Shown here piece by piece: positions 1 through 11,392 of a stretch of DNA of 64,000 nt (the stretch's first letter is position 1; each line of letters begins with the position of its first letter). A model generated the notes under the pieces. That model searched no databases, was not told the DNA's origin, and was given only the letters and a program-made list of their open reading frames with translations. The stretch is taken from contig NC_092333.1 in NCBI RefSeq assembly GCF_046630445.1, positions 312,261,001 through 312,325,000 of the forward strand. The letters run 5' to 3'. Source of the stretch: Rutidosis leptorrhynchoides. Taxonomy: Eukaryota > Streptophyta > Magnoliopsida > Asterales > Asteraceae. A program made the translations under genes and the position numbers.

Positions 1-485
1 TTATATTATAAATTCACACCAAACTTATATTAATTTTTCAAATATTTACAATTTTAAATATATTGTTTTTACAAAGTTTACAATATTAACTTAAGATTTA
101 AATATTAATTTTAAAAACATGGTAAAAATAAATTTAAAAATCTTTTTGTCTTTTTATCCCACTTTAATCAATCAAATATTATCAAAAATATGCGCCCCTC
201 TTTTCGGTAAAGTAATTTCGGTTCCAAGACCTAATTTAACTCATGACGAATTTTTGAAATATTTTGGGTTGATTGATTAAAGATATTTATACCTTAAGAA
301 TAAACGTTAAATTTCGCAGTGATGTAATAAATTTTTGAACGATATCAATAATTTCGGTCGCCAAACCTAATTTTATTTAATACCAATTTAATACTTTTTA
401 GCGAACAAATTAGCGTTTATTATCAAAAGGTTAAAAATAAAAATAAAAATAAAAACTGTACAGACATACCTGTGAAATAGATTTC
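1..485 (-). other. Athila 3' noncoding region
   Basis: AT-rich sequence downstream of the last Athila ORF. No open frame of note and no match to the start of the LTR seen at 8072, so the 3' LTR and its polypurine tract must lie beyond base 1. Confidence 0.6.
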
Positions 486-902
486 TTAGTTATATGATCT
501 ATTCCATTCATAAGATAGTCGGTTTAATTGGTTTTCCATGGCTCCAAAGGCGTAACCTCGAGCATTCAGTGTCTTTTCTTCTAAACATATGAACGGTCCG
601 TCTCTGCATAAAGTAACAAATTCGGTATTTGAATAGGTTTGATTATTTGAACATTTACCTCCATGTGACCATTTTCCGCATTTGTGACATCGTTCTAGGT
701 GTCGTGCTCTTCTTTTCGCTGCGGATTTTGATTTTCCTTTACCAAATTGTAACTTATTATCTTCGCATCTGGATCCTTTTCTAACTCCGTCCATTCTTTC
801 TCTGATTACTGATACTAATTCACTCGGTAGTATGTCATTATTACGTTTAGTGATCAAAGCGTGTAGCATTAGACCATGGTTTAATTCACATGCAGTCTTC
901 AT
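486..902 (-). CDS. Extra ORF downstream of Athila pol, 138 aa with a zinc-knuckle-like motif
   Basis: The ORF lies in the element's sense direction between integrase and the 3' LTR, the place where many Athila elements carry an env-like ORF. It is uninterrupted. A basic stretch (KGKSKSAAKRRARHLER, about residues 55-71) is followed at once by CHKCGKWSHGGKC, a C-x2-C-x4-H-x3-C cluster close to a CCHC knuckle but one residue short in the last spacing. There is no signal peptide and no transmembrane segment, so it does not look like an envelope protein. The gag knuckle of the same element is a separate sequence further upstream. I do not recognise the family; nucleic-acid binding is inferred from the basic and Cys/His content only. 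Confidence 0.55.
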   Translation of the reverse strand: MKTACELNHGLMLHALITKRNNDILPSELVSVIRERMDGVRKGSRCEDNKLQFGKGKSKSAAKRRARHLERCHKCGKWSHGGKCSNNQTYSNTEFVTLCRDGPFICLEEKTLNARGYAFGAMENQLNRLSYEWNRSYN

Positions 903-1074
903 TTTGTAAAAACCTAAAAAAAATAAAAATTCAGAATGGGGGGAGAAGACTAGTTCTTTAGGGTCTGCTAGGGAAAGACCATTCGGGTTCCATTTTCGAG
1001 AACTACACGAAAACAGACAATCTAACTCTAACAGAAATACATATTATCCTTTAAAGACTTGATTCTCCCCACAC

Positions 1075-2616
1075 TTAGTTAGCTGTGGTGTCGAAATTGT
1101 GATTAACTTCGTTGTCGACTTCCATCGAACCATGTATGTAATGTTTAACTCTGTGACCATTAACTTTAAATTCAATCCCATTTGAATTTATTAATTCTAT
1201 CGTTCCGTATGGGAAAACTCTTTTGACTATGAATGGTCCAGACCATCTTGATTTCAATTTTCCAGGAAATAGCTTGAATCGTGAATTGAAAAGAAGAACT
1301 CTGTCTCCTTCTTTAAATTCTTTTGAACTTCTGATTCTTTTATCATGCCATTTCTTCGTTCTTTCTTTATAGATTAACGAATTTTCGTATGCTTCATGTC
1401 TTAATTCTTCTAATTCATTTAGTTGACTTAATCGTAAACGTCCGGCTTCATGTAAATCAAGATTACATGTTTTCAAAGCCCAAAATGCTTTGTGTTCAAT
1501 TTCTACTGGAAGATGACATGCTTTTCCATAAACAAGTCTAAAAGGTGTGGTTCCAATTGGAGTTTTGTAGGCTGTTCTAAAAGCCCAGAGTGCATCCTCC
1601 AATTTAATGGACCATTCCTTCGGGTTTGATCCTACAGTTTTCTCTAGAATACATTTTAAAGCTCGGTTGGTATTTTCAACTTGTCCACTTGTTTGTGGAT
1701 GATATGCGGTGGAGATTTTATGAGTTACTCCATATCTTTTAAGAACTTTCTCAAGTTGATTATTACAGAAATGAGTTCCCCGATCACTTATTAAAGCTTT
1801 CGGTGTTCCAAACCTTGCAAAAAGACGTTTTAAAAAGTTGACTACAACTCGTGCATCGTTAGTTGGGAGAGCTTGTGCTTCCGCCCATTTAGATACATAA
1901 TCAATGGCTACGAGTATATATAGATTATTATGAGATTTTGGAAATGGACCCATAAAGTCAATACCCCAAATGTCAAATACTTCACATACTTGGATGACAT
2001 TTTGTGGCATTTCATCACGTTGACTTATTTTTCCGGCCCTTTGACATGCATCACAGGATTTGCAAAGAAGGTTTGCGTCTTTGTAAATTGTAGGCCAATA
2101 GAATCCAGCTTCATAAACTTTTCTTGCTGTTAGTTGAGGCCCATAATGCCCTCCTGTTGGTCCTGTGTGACAATGGTTTAAAATTTTACTAGCTTCATCT
2201 CCAAATACACATCGGCGTATTATTCCATCGGGACAACTTTTAAACAGATGTGGATCTTCCCAGAAATAGTGTTTTATATCACTGAAGAATTTCTTTCGTC
2301 TTTGGTATGATAATCCTTTTTCAAGGAATCCACAAACTAAGTAGTTTGCATAGTCTGCAAACCATGGGATTTCTTTATAATCTATCTTCAATAGATATTC
2401 ATCAGGAAAGTTGTCTTGTATGGCCGATTCATTCAGAACTTCTAATTCGGGATTTTCAAGACGAGAAAGATGATCAGCGGCGAGATTTTCTGCTCCTTTT
2501 TTATCTCGGATTTCAATATCAAACTCTTGTAAGAGTAAGATCCAACGGATTAATCTTGGTTTAGCATCTTGTTTTGAAAATAGGTATCTAAGAGCAGAAT
2601 GGTCGGTATAGACCAC
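1075..2616 (-). pseudogene. Athila pol: end of RNase H plus integrase
   Basis: Open over 513 residues. The first ~60 residues are the end of RNase H ([11 protein letters not shown] and the ADHLSR region). An HHCC zinc-binding integrase N-terminus follows (H..H, then CKSCDAC), then the catalytic core with the DD35E acids in [17 protein letters not shown] and the E of SGQVENTNR, and a C-terminal GPF-containing DNA-binding part. It is the continuation of the polyprotein at 2749-6132, in the same frame, separated by one TGA at 2749-2751, so it would not be translated as part of the polyprotein. Called a pseudogene segment for that reason; the integrase domain itself looks complete. Confidence 0.9.
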
Positions 2617-2748
2617 CGTTTTTGCTAGAACGAGATATGATCGAAATTTGTCAAAAGCAAAGACAATAGCAAGGAGTTCTTTTTCAGTAGTTGTATAGTT
2701 CGTTTGTGCTCCTTGTAATGTCTTACTAGCATAATATATAGGTTGAAA

Positions 2749-5700
2749 TCATTTTTCAATCCTTTGTCCTAAAACGGCTCCCATTGCAAAATCACTTGCA
2801 TCGCACATTAGTTCAAATGGTAGATTCCAATTTGGTGTTATCATGATCGGTGCATTAGTGAGTTTCTCTTTAAGAATATTAAAAGATATGATACACTCAT
2901 CTGAAAAGATGAATGGAGCATCCTTTTCTAGGAGTTTATTCATAGGAGTGGCAATTTTAGAAAAATCTTTTATGAAACGTCGGTAAAAACCGGCATGCCC
3001 TAGAAAACTCCTAACTCCTCTAACATTGGTGGGATGTGGAAGTTTAGCAATTACATCTACTTTAGCTCTATCCACTTCAATTCCTTCTTTTGAAATTTTA
3101 TGTCCAAGAACGATGCCTTCTTTAACCATGAAATGGCATTTCTCCCAATTAAGTACTAGATTTGATTTTTCGCATCTAATTAGCATTCGTTCCAGATTAA
3201 CTAGACATGATTTAAATGTATCACCGAAGACTGAAAAGTCATCCATGAAAACTTCCATGCATTCTTCTATCATGTCGTGAAAAATCGCCATCATACACCT
3301 TTGAAAGGTTGCAGGGGCGTTGCAAAGTCCAAATGGCATGCGTTTGTAAGCAAAAGTACCATAAGGGCACGTGAATGTGGTTTTCTCTTGGTCCTCGGGT
3401 GCTATTAGAATTTGAAAATATCCGGAAAATCCATCTAGAAAACAATAGTAACTATTTCCGGCTAATCTTTCCAACATTTGATCTATGAAAGGTAAGGGAA
3501 AGTGATCTTTTCTGGTGGCGTCATTTAATTTTCTATAATCAATACATACACGCCATCCTGTTACAGTCCTAGTAGGAATAAGCTCATTTTTCTCATTTGT
3601 AATGACAGTCATGCCACCCTTCTTAGGTACGCATTGAACTGGGCTTACCCATGGACTATCAGAGATTGGATAAATCAAACCTGCATCTAGCAGTTTAATA
3701 ATCTCTTTCTTAACTACATCTTGCATATTAGGATTTAGTCTTCGTTGGCGTTGCACATACGTTTTATGACCTTCTTCCATAAGGATTTTATGTGTGCAAT
3801 ACGAAGGACTTATTCCTTTAATATCATGAATCTTCCATGCAATGGCTGGTTTATGAGCTTTCAACACAGAAATGAGTTGTGATTTCTCATTTTCAGTAAG
3901 AGAAGACGATATTATTACAGGTAATTCAGATTCACCATGTAAATAAGCGTATTCCAAATGGTTTGGAAGTGGCTTTAACTCTAATTTCGGAGGTTCTTCT
4001 ATCGATGATTTATATCGATATCTGTCTTCTTCTTTTAGCATTTGAATTTCTTCTGTTGTTGGTTCATATCCATTAGCTATAAGTGTAGCTAACATTTCAG
4101 CTTCATCAATTGGTTCATTACCTTCTCCTAAAGAACATTCTCCTGTTCCTTGTAATTCTGGAAATTCTTCTAATAATTCTGCATGTGCATCTATAGTTTG
4201 AATATAATAACATGTATCATCTGCAGATTGTGGTTGTTGCATTGCTCTATCAACTGAAAAGGTAACACTCTCATCCTCTATACTTAGGGTCAGTTTCTTA
4301 CCGAACACATCTATCATTGCTTTAGCCGTGTTTAAGAATGGTCTTCCTAATATGAGAGGAACTTGAGAATCTTCTTCCATGTCCAAAACAACAAAATCTA
4401 CTGGAAATACTAAAGTACCAACTTTAACTAGCATGTTCTCCATTATCCCTCTAGGATATTTTATTGATCTATCGGCTAGTTGTATGCTTATTCTGGTTGG
4501 TTTCAATTCTCCAAGGTCTAGTTTAGTGTATAGTGAATATGGCATTAGATTTATACTAGCACCTAAGTCTGCCAATGCTTCTATTGAACTAAGACTACCC
4601 AGAAAACATGGAATTGTGAAACTTCCTGGATCAGATAGTTTTTCTGGTATCTTATTCAACAGCACTGCTGAACAATTAGCATTCATAGTAACAGCCGAGA
4701 GTTCTTCCATTTTCTTTCTATTTGAGATTAGATCTTTCAAGAATTTAGCATATCTAGGCATTCCTGAAATCACATCAATGAAAGGAAGATTTACATTTAT
4801 CTGTTTAAACATATCCAAGAATTTGGATTGCTCGGCTTCAAGTTTTTCTTTCTTCATTTTACTCGGGTAAGGAAGTGGTGGTTGGTATGGTTTAACATAA
4901 GGTTTATCCTTAACTGTGTTATCTTCATTAACCTTTTCAACTACCGGTTCTTTTTCCTTTTCTTTCTCGGATTGTGGTTCTTGTGGAGTAGGAATGGTTT
5001 CATCAGAAGTTTCAGGTATTTCAGGTGGTTTAAGTGTTGTACCACTTCTTGTGGTGATAGCTTTAGCTGTTTCATTTCGGGGGTTAGCGTTTGTATCACT
5101 AGGTAGACTTCCCGGTTTTCTTTCACCTATTAACCTTGCTAGGTTACTTACTTCTTGTTCCAGATTTTGAATAGAAGCTTGTTGATTTCTAAATGCTTGA
5201 GCATTTTGTTCATTGGTTTGTTTTTGAGATGTGAAAAACTGCGTTTGAGTTTCAACTAGCTTCGTCATCATATCTTCTAAATTTGGCTTTTTATCATCGG
5301 TTTGTTGTGGTGGTTTGTTTTGAAAATTCGGTCTTTGCTGATTATAAGTATTATTGGATACTTGTTGATTGCTAGGACCTTGTTGGTTGTTGTATGGAAT
5401 ATTTCGGTTATAATTCTGGTTTTGATTATAAATTGGTCTTGGCGGTTGATAATTATTCTGATAATTATTTCCAGGCCTTTGGTTTATGTATGAAATATTC
5501 TCTCTTTGTTCCATTGTTAATTCAATACTGAGACAATCTTTTGTCAAATGTGGTCCTCCACACTGCTCACAACTAATTCGTATAGAGTGAATATCCTTAG
5601 TCATCTTTTCCATTCGTCTCTCGAAAGCATCTATCTTTGCCGAAATGGAATCTAAGTCATGGCTAGAATCGGCTCTAGCTGCTTTAGATGATCTAATGAT

Positions 5701-6132
5701 ATCTTTTTCTTGGTGCCACTCATGCGAGTGGGAAGCAGTATTATCAATAATTTTGTAAGCATCAGTTTCGGTTTTCTTCATAATAGAACCACCAGCTGCT
5801 ATATCTATGTCTTTTCTTGTAGTGATGTCGCATCCTCGGTAGAATATTTGTACTATTTGACAGGTGTCTAAACCATGTTGCGGACATCCTCTTAATAACT
5901 TTCCATATCTTGTCCACGCCTCATATAGAGTTTCATTTGGCTTTTGTGTGAACGTAACAATTTCTGCTTGAAGTCTTACGGCTTTAGATGCAGGAAAGAA
6001 TTGTTTAAGAAATTTGTCAACTAAAACATCCCATGTATCGATCGCCCCTTCAGGTAACGATTCCAACCAATCTTTGGCTTCTCCCTTTAAAGTCCAGGGA
6101 AATAACATGAGATATATCTGTTCATCCTCCAC
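2749..6132 (-). pseudogene. Athila gag (C-terminal part), protease, reverse transcriptase, start of RNase H
   Basis: 1127 residues open. In order: retrotransposon gag domain (residues ~1-130, with LKGEAKDWLESLP), a CEQCGGPHLTKDC knuckle near residue 195, an Asn/Gln/Pro-rich linker, an aspartic protease with D-L-G-A-S near residue 545, an RT with FLDGFSGYFQI, MPFGLCNAPATF and the FMDD active site, then the first RNase H acid in MCDASDFAMG. The gag N-terminus lies at 6220-6681 in the same frame behind a TAA at 6220-6222; RNase H and integrase continue after a TGA at 2749-2751. Gag-protease-RT order and motif spelling fit Athila. Two point nonsense changes are the only breaks visible. Confidence 0.92.
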
Positions 6133-6219
6133 TTCTCGGATTTTAAATAGTGTGCAGATCCTATTAAAGGTACGTAGATGTTCATTTGGATCTTCCTTCG
6201 GCGCACCACTAAATTGGCA

Positions 6220-6681
6220 TTAATTAGTCACCATGTGTAGAATTTGTCCTTTGATTTTATAATCTGGCGCATTAATGTCTGGATGAGTAATTGCGTGACC
6301 TTGGCCAGTGCGTTTAGCTCTCATTCGGTCTTCCATACTTAAAGGTTCCAGATTCTCCATAATTGAATTTGTTGAATCGGTATCACTAGATGATTCTGAT
6401 TTAATGGTTCGTTCCTCAACAATCTCTGTTTGAATGATTGGTGGTTCCGGAGGAAAGTTTAATGGTTCAGGATCTACGAACCGTTCCTGAATATTCTCTG
6501 GATTCTCAATTGTGAGATTGGGTTCAAAAAATGGATTATCGGAAATTTGAACTGAAGTACTTGGTTGACTAGATGACGATTCTAAAGAAAAATCAACGGC
6601 GGTTATATTTGTTAAACGATGTCTTGATCTAGTTACAGGTGGTGAACGTACAAAAGGTGATGAACGTCTTGCTCGGTGCAT
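6220..6681 (-). pseudogene. Athila gag N-terminus
   Basis: 153 residues from the ATG at 6681, basic at the start (MHRARRSSPF) then acidic and Ser-rich, ending at an in-frame TAA at 6220-6222. Translation past the stop in the same frame gives QFSGAPKEDPNEHL, the usual beginning of the Athila gag core, so a single nonsense mutation splits one gag gene. Confidence 0.85.
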
Positions 6682-8044
6682 TCACTGAATATCCTATTAG
6701 TTTTTAAAAGGAAAGAAAAATTATAATAAGTTATCCAATCAATAGACTTTTCTGATTTTGCCCACGTTTCGAATAGCCAAAAGATGCAGCAGAGGGGCAG
6801 GATTCGTTTGGTCTCAATATAATTGAGGACTGTTTGGCTCCAATAACCCGGTCCACGTACAAATCCAACTATTACTACGAACCAGAAAATTTTGATGTCT
6901 ATCAATTTAACCACTTAAAATAAATTTTCGTAATTTTAAGAAATTTAGATAAGAAGTAGAATAAAAATCTATGTCCTAAAAACTAGAATAGCGAGAAATA
7001 AGAGAGAAAAAGAGTTCGTCGAAAAAGGTCGAAAAAGAAAAAATGGTTGAAAAATAAAAGGTGACGAAAAAATAAAAGAAACTTATAAAAACTTAAAAAT
7101 ACTTAACTAACCTAACCTTATTACTACAACTAACTTAAAATTATAATCGCAAATTGAAATTACTAATTGGAATGATAATTGATACATAGTAAAAGGTCTA
7201 AAAATATTAAAGCTTACAGGAAAAACTAAATCCCAAATGGAAATAACTTAAAAAGAAACTAAAACTTAAAAAGGCGTCGCAAAATTCTAAAGCACCTAAA
7301 TCTTAGTCTAAAGAAAAAGCACTTAAGGAATTCTACGGCAAAGCCTAAAAATCTAGGAGTAAAAATAACTATAGCAAAAACTAAGTTTAAAATTAAATAT
7401 GAGCTAAAAAAATACAAATATTACGCTACAACGATTAAAAAGGGACAAAATATAAAAATATACAAAAAGTTGTAAAAAGTATAATTTTTATAAAAATATT
7501 ATTTTTATATTTTATAATAAAAGTATTAAGTTTATAATAAATAAAACTAGTTTAAAAGTAATATAAATAAAATAAACTAAAAACTTAATTATAATAATAA
7601 TAATAATAAGATTAGGGTTTAATTAATAATAATAAAATAATATCCGTAATAAATGCGTGATTAGGGTTTGGTTGTGGCCTGGTCAGACCCCTCATGCGAG
7701 TCGCATGATTTAAGGGGGTGGGTCATGCGAGTCGCATGGCCACCCTGAACTGGTTCAATTGGACTGGTTCAAATGACAGGTCACGTAATTATTTAATATT
7801 TATTTTTAATTTCTGTTTTATATATAATATAAGATATAAATATATAATTTAAATAAAAACTTAATAAAATACTAAAATAAAATACAAATACTTTAATATT
7901 TTGTAAATAATAAAGAAAAACTTAAAATACCCTTTAAAATATGTTTTTTTTTTTTTATATTTTTAATTTTTAAACAAAAATATAAATTTTATAAAAACTA
8001 ATTATAACTTAAAAATTAAAAATATGGCGTTTCGCTTCGGCGAA
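6682..8044 (-). other. Athila 5' leader between primer binding site and gag
   Basis: About 1.36 kb of AT-rich noncoding leader. The element-sense strand has a pyrimidine-rich tract ending in AG just before the gag ATG, which would suit a splice acceptor, but no matching donor was established. It contains the first palindrome pair at 7693-7738. A short frame across 6633-6914 overlaps the gag start and shows no domain. Confidence 0.6.
7693..7738. repeat. Paired 15-bp palindromes in the Athila leader
   Basis: CATGCGAGTCGCATG occurs twice, at 7693-7707 and 7724-7738. Each is a perfect inverted repeat around one central base. The second copy is followed by GCCACCCTG, exactly as in the LTR copy at 9584-9598, so leader and LTR share a duplicated module. 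Confidence 0.9.
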
Positions 8045-8063
8045 GTCCCCGGCAGCGGCGCCA
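8045..8063 (-). other. Primer binding site, tRNA-Asp type
   Basis: On the element strand TGGCGCCGCTGCCGGGGAC starts eight bases inside the LTR end. It differs by one base from the TGGCGCCGTTGCCGGGGA sequence known for Athila elements, complementary to the 3' end of tRNA-Asp. It fixes the element's orientation and the LTR boundary. Confidence 0.88.
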
Positions 8064-9520
8064 AAAATACTTGATGTCATGCGAGGGGTATATAAAATAG
8101 TTATTAATTTTAGCAGAAAACACTATTAAATACGATACAATTTTACACAAGATATTTATTTATTTATAGAATGGATATACTTAAACCTTGCTACAACACT
8201 TATAGGCAGTGTACCTAATCGTACAGTAGTGTAGTTTTTAGTAAGTCCGGTTCGTTCCACAGGGAAATCTTTAAACAAAGCTCAACGCTATATTAGTTTA
8301 TTTTTATAAAAATACAAACATATATATAAGTAATATTATTATTATAAAGGGGGATTTTTACCGTTTAATGACCGGTTTGTCGATTTTAAGATTTTAGTCG
8401 CAGTTAAAACCTAATGTAAAATATAAAATAAATACAAAACTTAAATTAAAGCGTAAAGTAAATAACGATAATGAAATTGCGAATAATAAAAATGCGAGAA
8501 AATAAAATTGCGATAATTAAAAAGTACGATAATTAAAAGTGCGATAAAATAAAATAACAATAAATAAAAGTGCGATAATTAGAAGTGCAATTAAATATAA
8601 AATAAAGGAAATTAAATATGAAATAAAAGAATTATGCTTATTTAAACTTCCATAATCATGATGTTTGACGTGTTGATTTTAGTTTTATGCCCATGGGTTA
8701 ATTGTCCTTTGTCCTGGATTATTTAATATGTCCGTCTGGTTTTTGTCCATAACAGTCCATCAGTCATAAATATAAATTGCAAGTGTCCTCATCAAATTAT
8801 TATTATACCCGAAGTTAAATATTCCAACTAATTGGGGATTCGAATTGTAACAAGGTTTTAATACTTTGTTTGATGAATACACCAGGTTATCGACTGCGTG
8901 TAAACCAAGGTTTTACTACTTTGTTAACAATTACACCAATTACCCTTGAATGTAATTTCACCCCTGTTTTAATTATTCTAGTGGCTATTAATCCATTCCC
9001 GTGTCCGGTTAAATGAACGATTATTCGTACATATAAATACCCCGCCCATCGTGTCCGATCGAGTGTATATGGTAATCTATAGGGACGCCCAATTGTAAAT
9101 CTTTATATTAACATTAACAAACTTTCATTTAGTTAAACAAATATAAAGCCCATTAATAGCCCATAGTCTAATTTCCACAAGTGTCGTTCTTTTGTCCAAA
9201 CCCCAATTATGGTACAAAGCCCAATTACCCAATTTTAGTAATTAGCCCAACATCATGATTACTTCGTTTTAAATAAGCATAATAATAACTTAGCTACAAG
9301 ACATTAATATAAAAAGGTTGAACATAACTTACAATGATTAAAAATAGCGTAGCGTTACACGGACAGAATTTCGACTTACACCCTTACAACATTCGCTAAC
9401 ATACCCTTATTATTAGAATTAAAATTAAAATTAAAATTAAAATATAAATTATATATATATATATATATCGTATATATTGAGAAAGATTAAAATTATGTGT
9501 AAAACTCGGCAGAAAACTGG

Positions 9521-9531
9521 CTTTATATAGG
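9521..9531 (-). promoter_or_regulatory. Athila LTR TATA box
   Basis: CCTATATAAAG on the element strand, the best TATA match in the LTR. Transcription would start around 9490-9500, placing the R region after it. This is inferred from motif quality and position only. Confidence 0.55.
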
Positions 9532-9552
9532 ACCTGACCAGCAATTTCACTC

Positions 9553-9598
9553 CATGCGACTCGCATGGATTTGTGCCTCTGGCCATGCGAGTCGCATG
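9553..9598. repeat. Paired 15-bp palindromes upstream of the LTR TATA box
   Basis: CATGCGACTCGCATG at 9553-9567 and CATGCGAGTCGCATG at 9584-9598. They lie 22 to 67 bases upstream of the TATA box on the element strand. The same pair recurs at 7693-7738. Confidence 0.9.
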
Positions 9599-10076
9599 GC
9601 CACCCTGGATCCAGCCAAATTGATTTGTTTTCTTCTTGCCGACGTAATATAATAATAATAATATATATAATATAATATATAATTATATATAATTATATAT
9701 ATATTATATTATATTCTTGTGCATAGTAGACTAGATATTTTTGGTCCGTTGCGTCGGGCGTTTCTTCTTGGCTCAGGTCCCGGTTCCGGATTTTCGGACG
9801 TCTTCGCGTATTATTTTATATCGTGTACTTTGCATCTTGTAACTTGTACTCTTGTCATTTTGAGACGTTCCTCATCAATATTTTGAACCTTTTTAGTTGT
9901 ATCTTGTACTTTTTAGCTCTTTGGACCTTTTTGTCTTCAATTTGTCAATTCTGCCTTTTGTCTTCACTTTTTAATATTTAAACGAATATTGCTTGTAAAT
10001 CGAACAATACCAACTAAAATCTTGTCTTTCTTGAGGAATAATGCTATGAAATATATGTTCGTTTTTAGCATTATCA

Positions 10077-10796
10077 GGTTCGCACAGTCACTGGTGTGCA
10101 GGTGCGAAATTTTGTGTGGGAATACATTGTGTGCAGATTTGGTATTCCGCGAGAATTGGTTAGTGATAATGGCACACAAATAGCGAAAGATCCATTTAAG
10201 ACGTGGTGCACTGACTTAAACATAATACAAAAGTTCACGTCAGTAGCGTACCCGCAAGCTAATGGTTTATGCGAGGTAACAAATCGCGATATTGTAAGCG
10301 GAATAAAAAAGAGGTTGTGCGAAAGGCGAACTGGTTAGGTAGATGAATTACCCAATGTCTTATGGGCACATCGTACAACTTTCAAAAAGAGTACAGGTGA
10401 AACACCATTTAGCCTGGTTTATGGCTCTGAGGCAGTAATCCCCGCTGAAATTTTAGTACCAACGCATCGAATCGCTAACTTTGATGAAGAAGCAAATGAT
10501 GCTGCGTTGTGCGAAAATCTCAATTTTATAGAAGAGCGGAGATTAATAGCTGCTATCAGAGAAGCGAATAATAAACAGCAAATTGCTAAGTATTATAATA
10601 AAGGAGTGCGAGCTTTATCATTCGCTATAGGTGAATGGGTGTTGCGTAATAATGAGGCAAATTGGGTCCTAATTGGGAAGGCCCTTATCAAATTATGGCA
10701 ATTAATGCGGCAGGCTCATATAAGCTCGCGGACGTGGAAGGGCGAACTTTGCCTAATGCATGGCATGCTGTCCTTTTAAAGCGATATTATGCATAG
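10077..10796 (+). pseudogene. Tat integrase, C-terminal half
   Basis: Starts inside the catalytic core, cut by Athila. The second catalytic Asp (VSDNGTQ) and the Glu region (ANGLCEVTN) are present, then VDELPNVLWAHRTT and SLVYGSEAVIPAEI as in element B. One in-frame TAG at 10336-10338 stands where B has Trp (TGG to TAG). A deletion of roughly nine codons with a frameshift occurs near 10660. The true end is LLKRYYA with a TAG at 10794-10796. Confidence 0.88.
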
Positions 10797-11392
10797 TTTT
10801 GCGGAAATTAACAATTGTATATGTAAAAAATCGCGAAAATTATATTCAATACACATGGCTGAAATACTTATTAAGTGTCCTTGTTTTTAATTTTTTGCAA
10901 GTCTTGATCACGCTTGTTAAAATTTTAAGAATACTCACTTGTAAAAGTATGCGAAAGTTCTAATGCGAATAAATATGATATGTTTTGCAGTTAATTTCAT
11001 ATTTTTATATTCCGCATTGTTTATATAGCAAAGTGATGAAATTGCCCACTTTTGCACGCGAATTATTGCGAAAGGAATATTATCTCCTAAATATTTGATC
11101 TTGCCAATATTTAGATGCTTCGCAATGCTGATTACATACCTAAGGATCGTTACGACGGACTTAGAAGATTCATAACGTATAAGTATATACGCATACAAAT
11201 TGTTTCGCGAAAGTACGCGCTTATTATGTGCACAATAATAAAGTGTTGGAAATTGCAAAGGACAAGTTTGTGTTATGAATATTGCTAAAATAAAAAGCGC
11301 TATATAAATATTGAGTACTCGCAAATAAAGATAAAACGCTGAAATTTTATTAACAAAACCGCAGAGATAGCTGCGTGCTATATTACATATCC
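10797..11392. other. Spacer between the convergent integrase and antisense genes of A
   Basis: Noncoding. A block at about 11041-11267 is conserved, inverted in this coordinate sense, in D (56824-57037) and E (62607-62836). It probably holds the 3' ends and polyadenylation signals of both convergent transcripts. Confidence 0.6.

Larger units (their letters stand above)
1..10076 (-). mobile_element. Athila-lineage Ty3/gypsy LTR retrotransposon, 3' LTR outside the window
   Basis: Reading leftward from 10076 the order is 5' LTR, tRNA-Asp-type primer binding site, long leader, gag, protease, reverse transcriptase, RNase H, integrase, an extra small ORF, then noncoding sequence running off the left edge. 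A CEQCGGPH-type zinc knuckle, a D-L-G-A-S protease, the FMDD form of the RT motif, and the long LTR and leader are Athila traits. The right LTR end (ATTATCA) abuts integrase sequence of Tat element A, so Athila inserted into A. The right-hand flank is GGTTC; its matching target duplication would lie left of the window. Coding is broken by only two in-frame stops, so the copy is fairly young but not autonomous. Confidence 0.9.
8072..10076 (-). repeat. Athila 5' LTR, 2005 bp
   Basis: Bounded on plus by TGAT (8072) and ATCA (10076), a 4-bp terminal inverted repeat. The inner end lies by the primer binding site; the outer end stops abruptly in Tat integrase sequence. Contents include a TATA box on minus (9521-9531), a pair of palindromes upstream of it (9553-9598), a short TA run near 9450 and a GC-richer U3 segment near 9730-9830. 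Confidence 0.88.

Noticed and set aside
6633..6914. 93-codon minus frame upstream of Athila gag
   Set aside because: Overlaps the gag start in another frame and lies in leader sequence; no domain.
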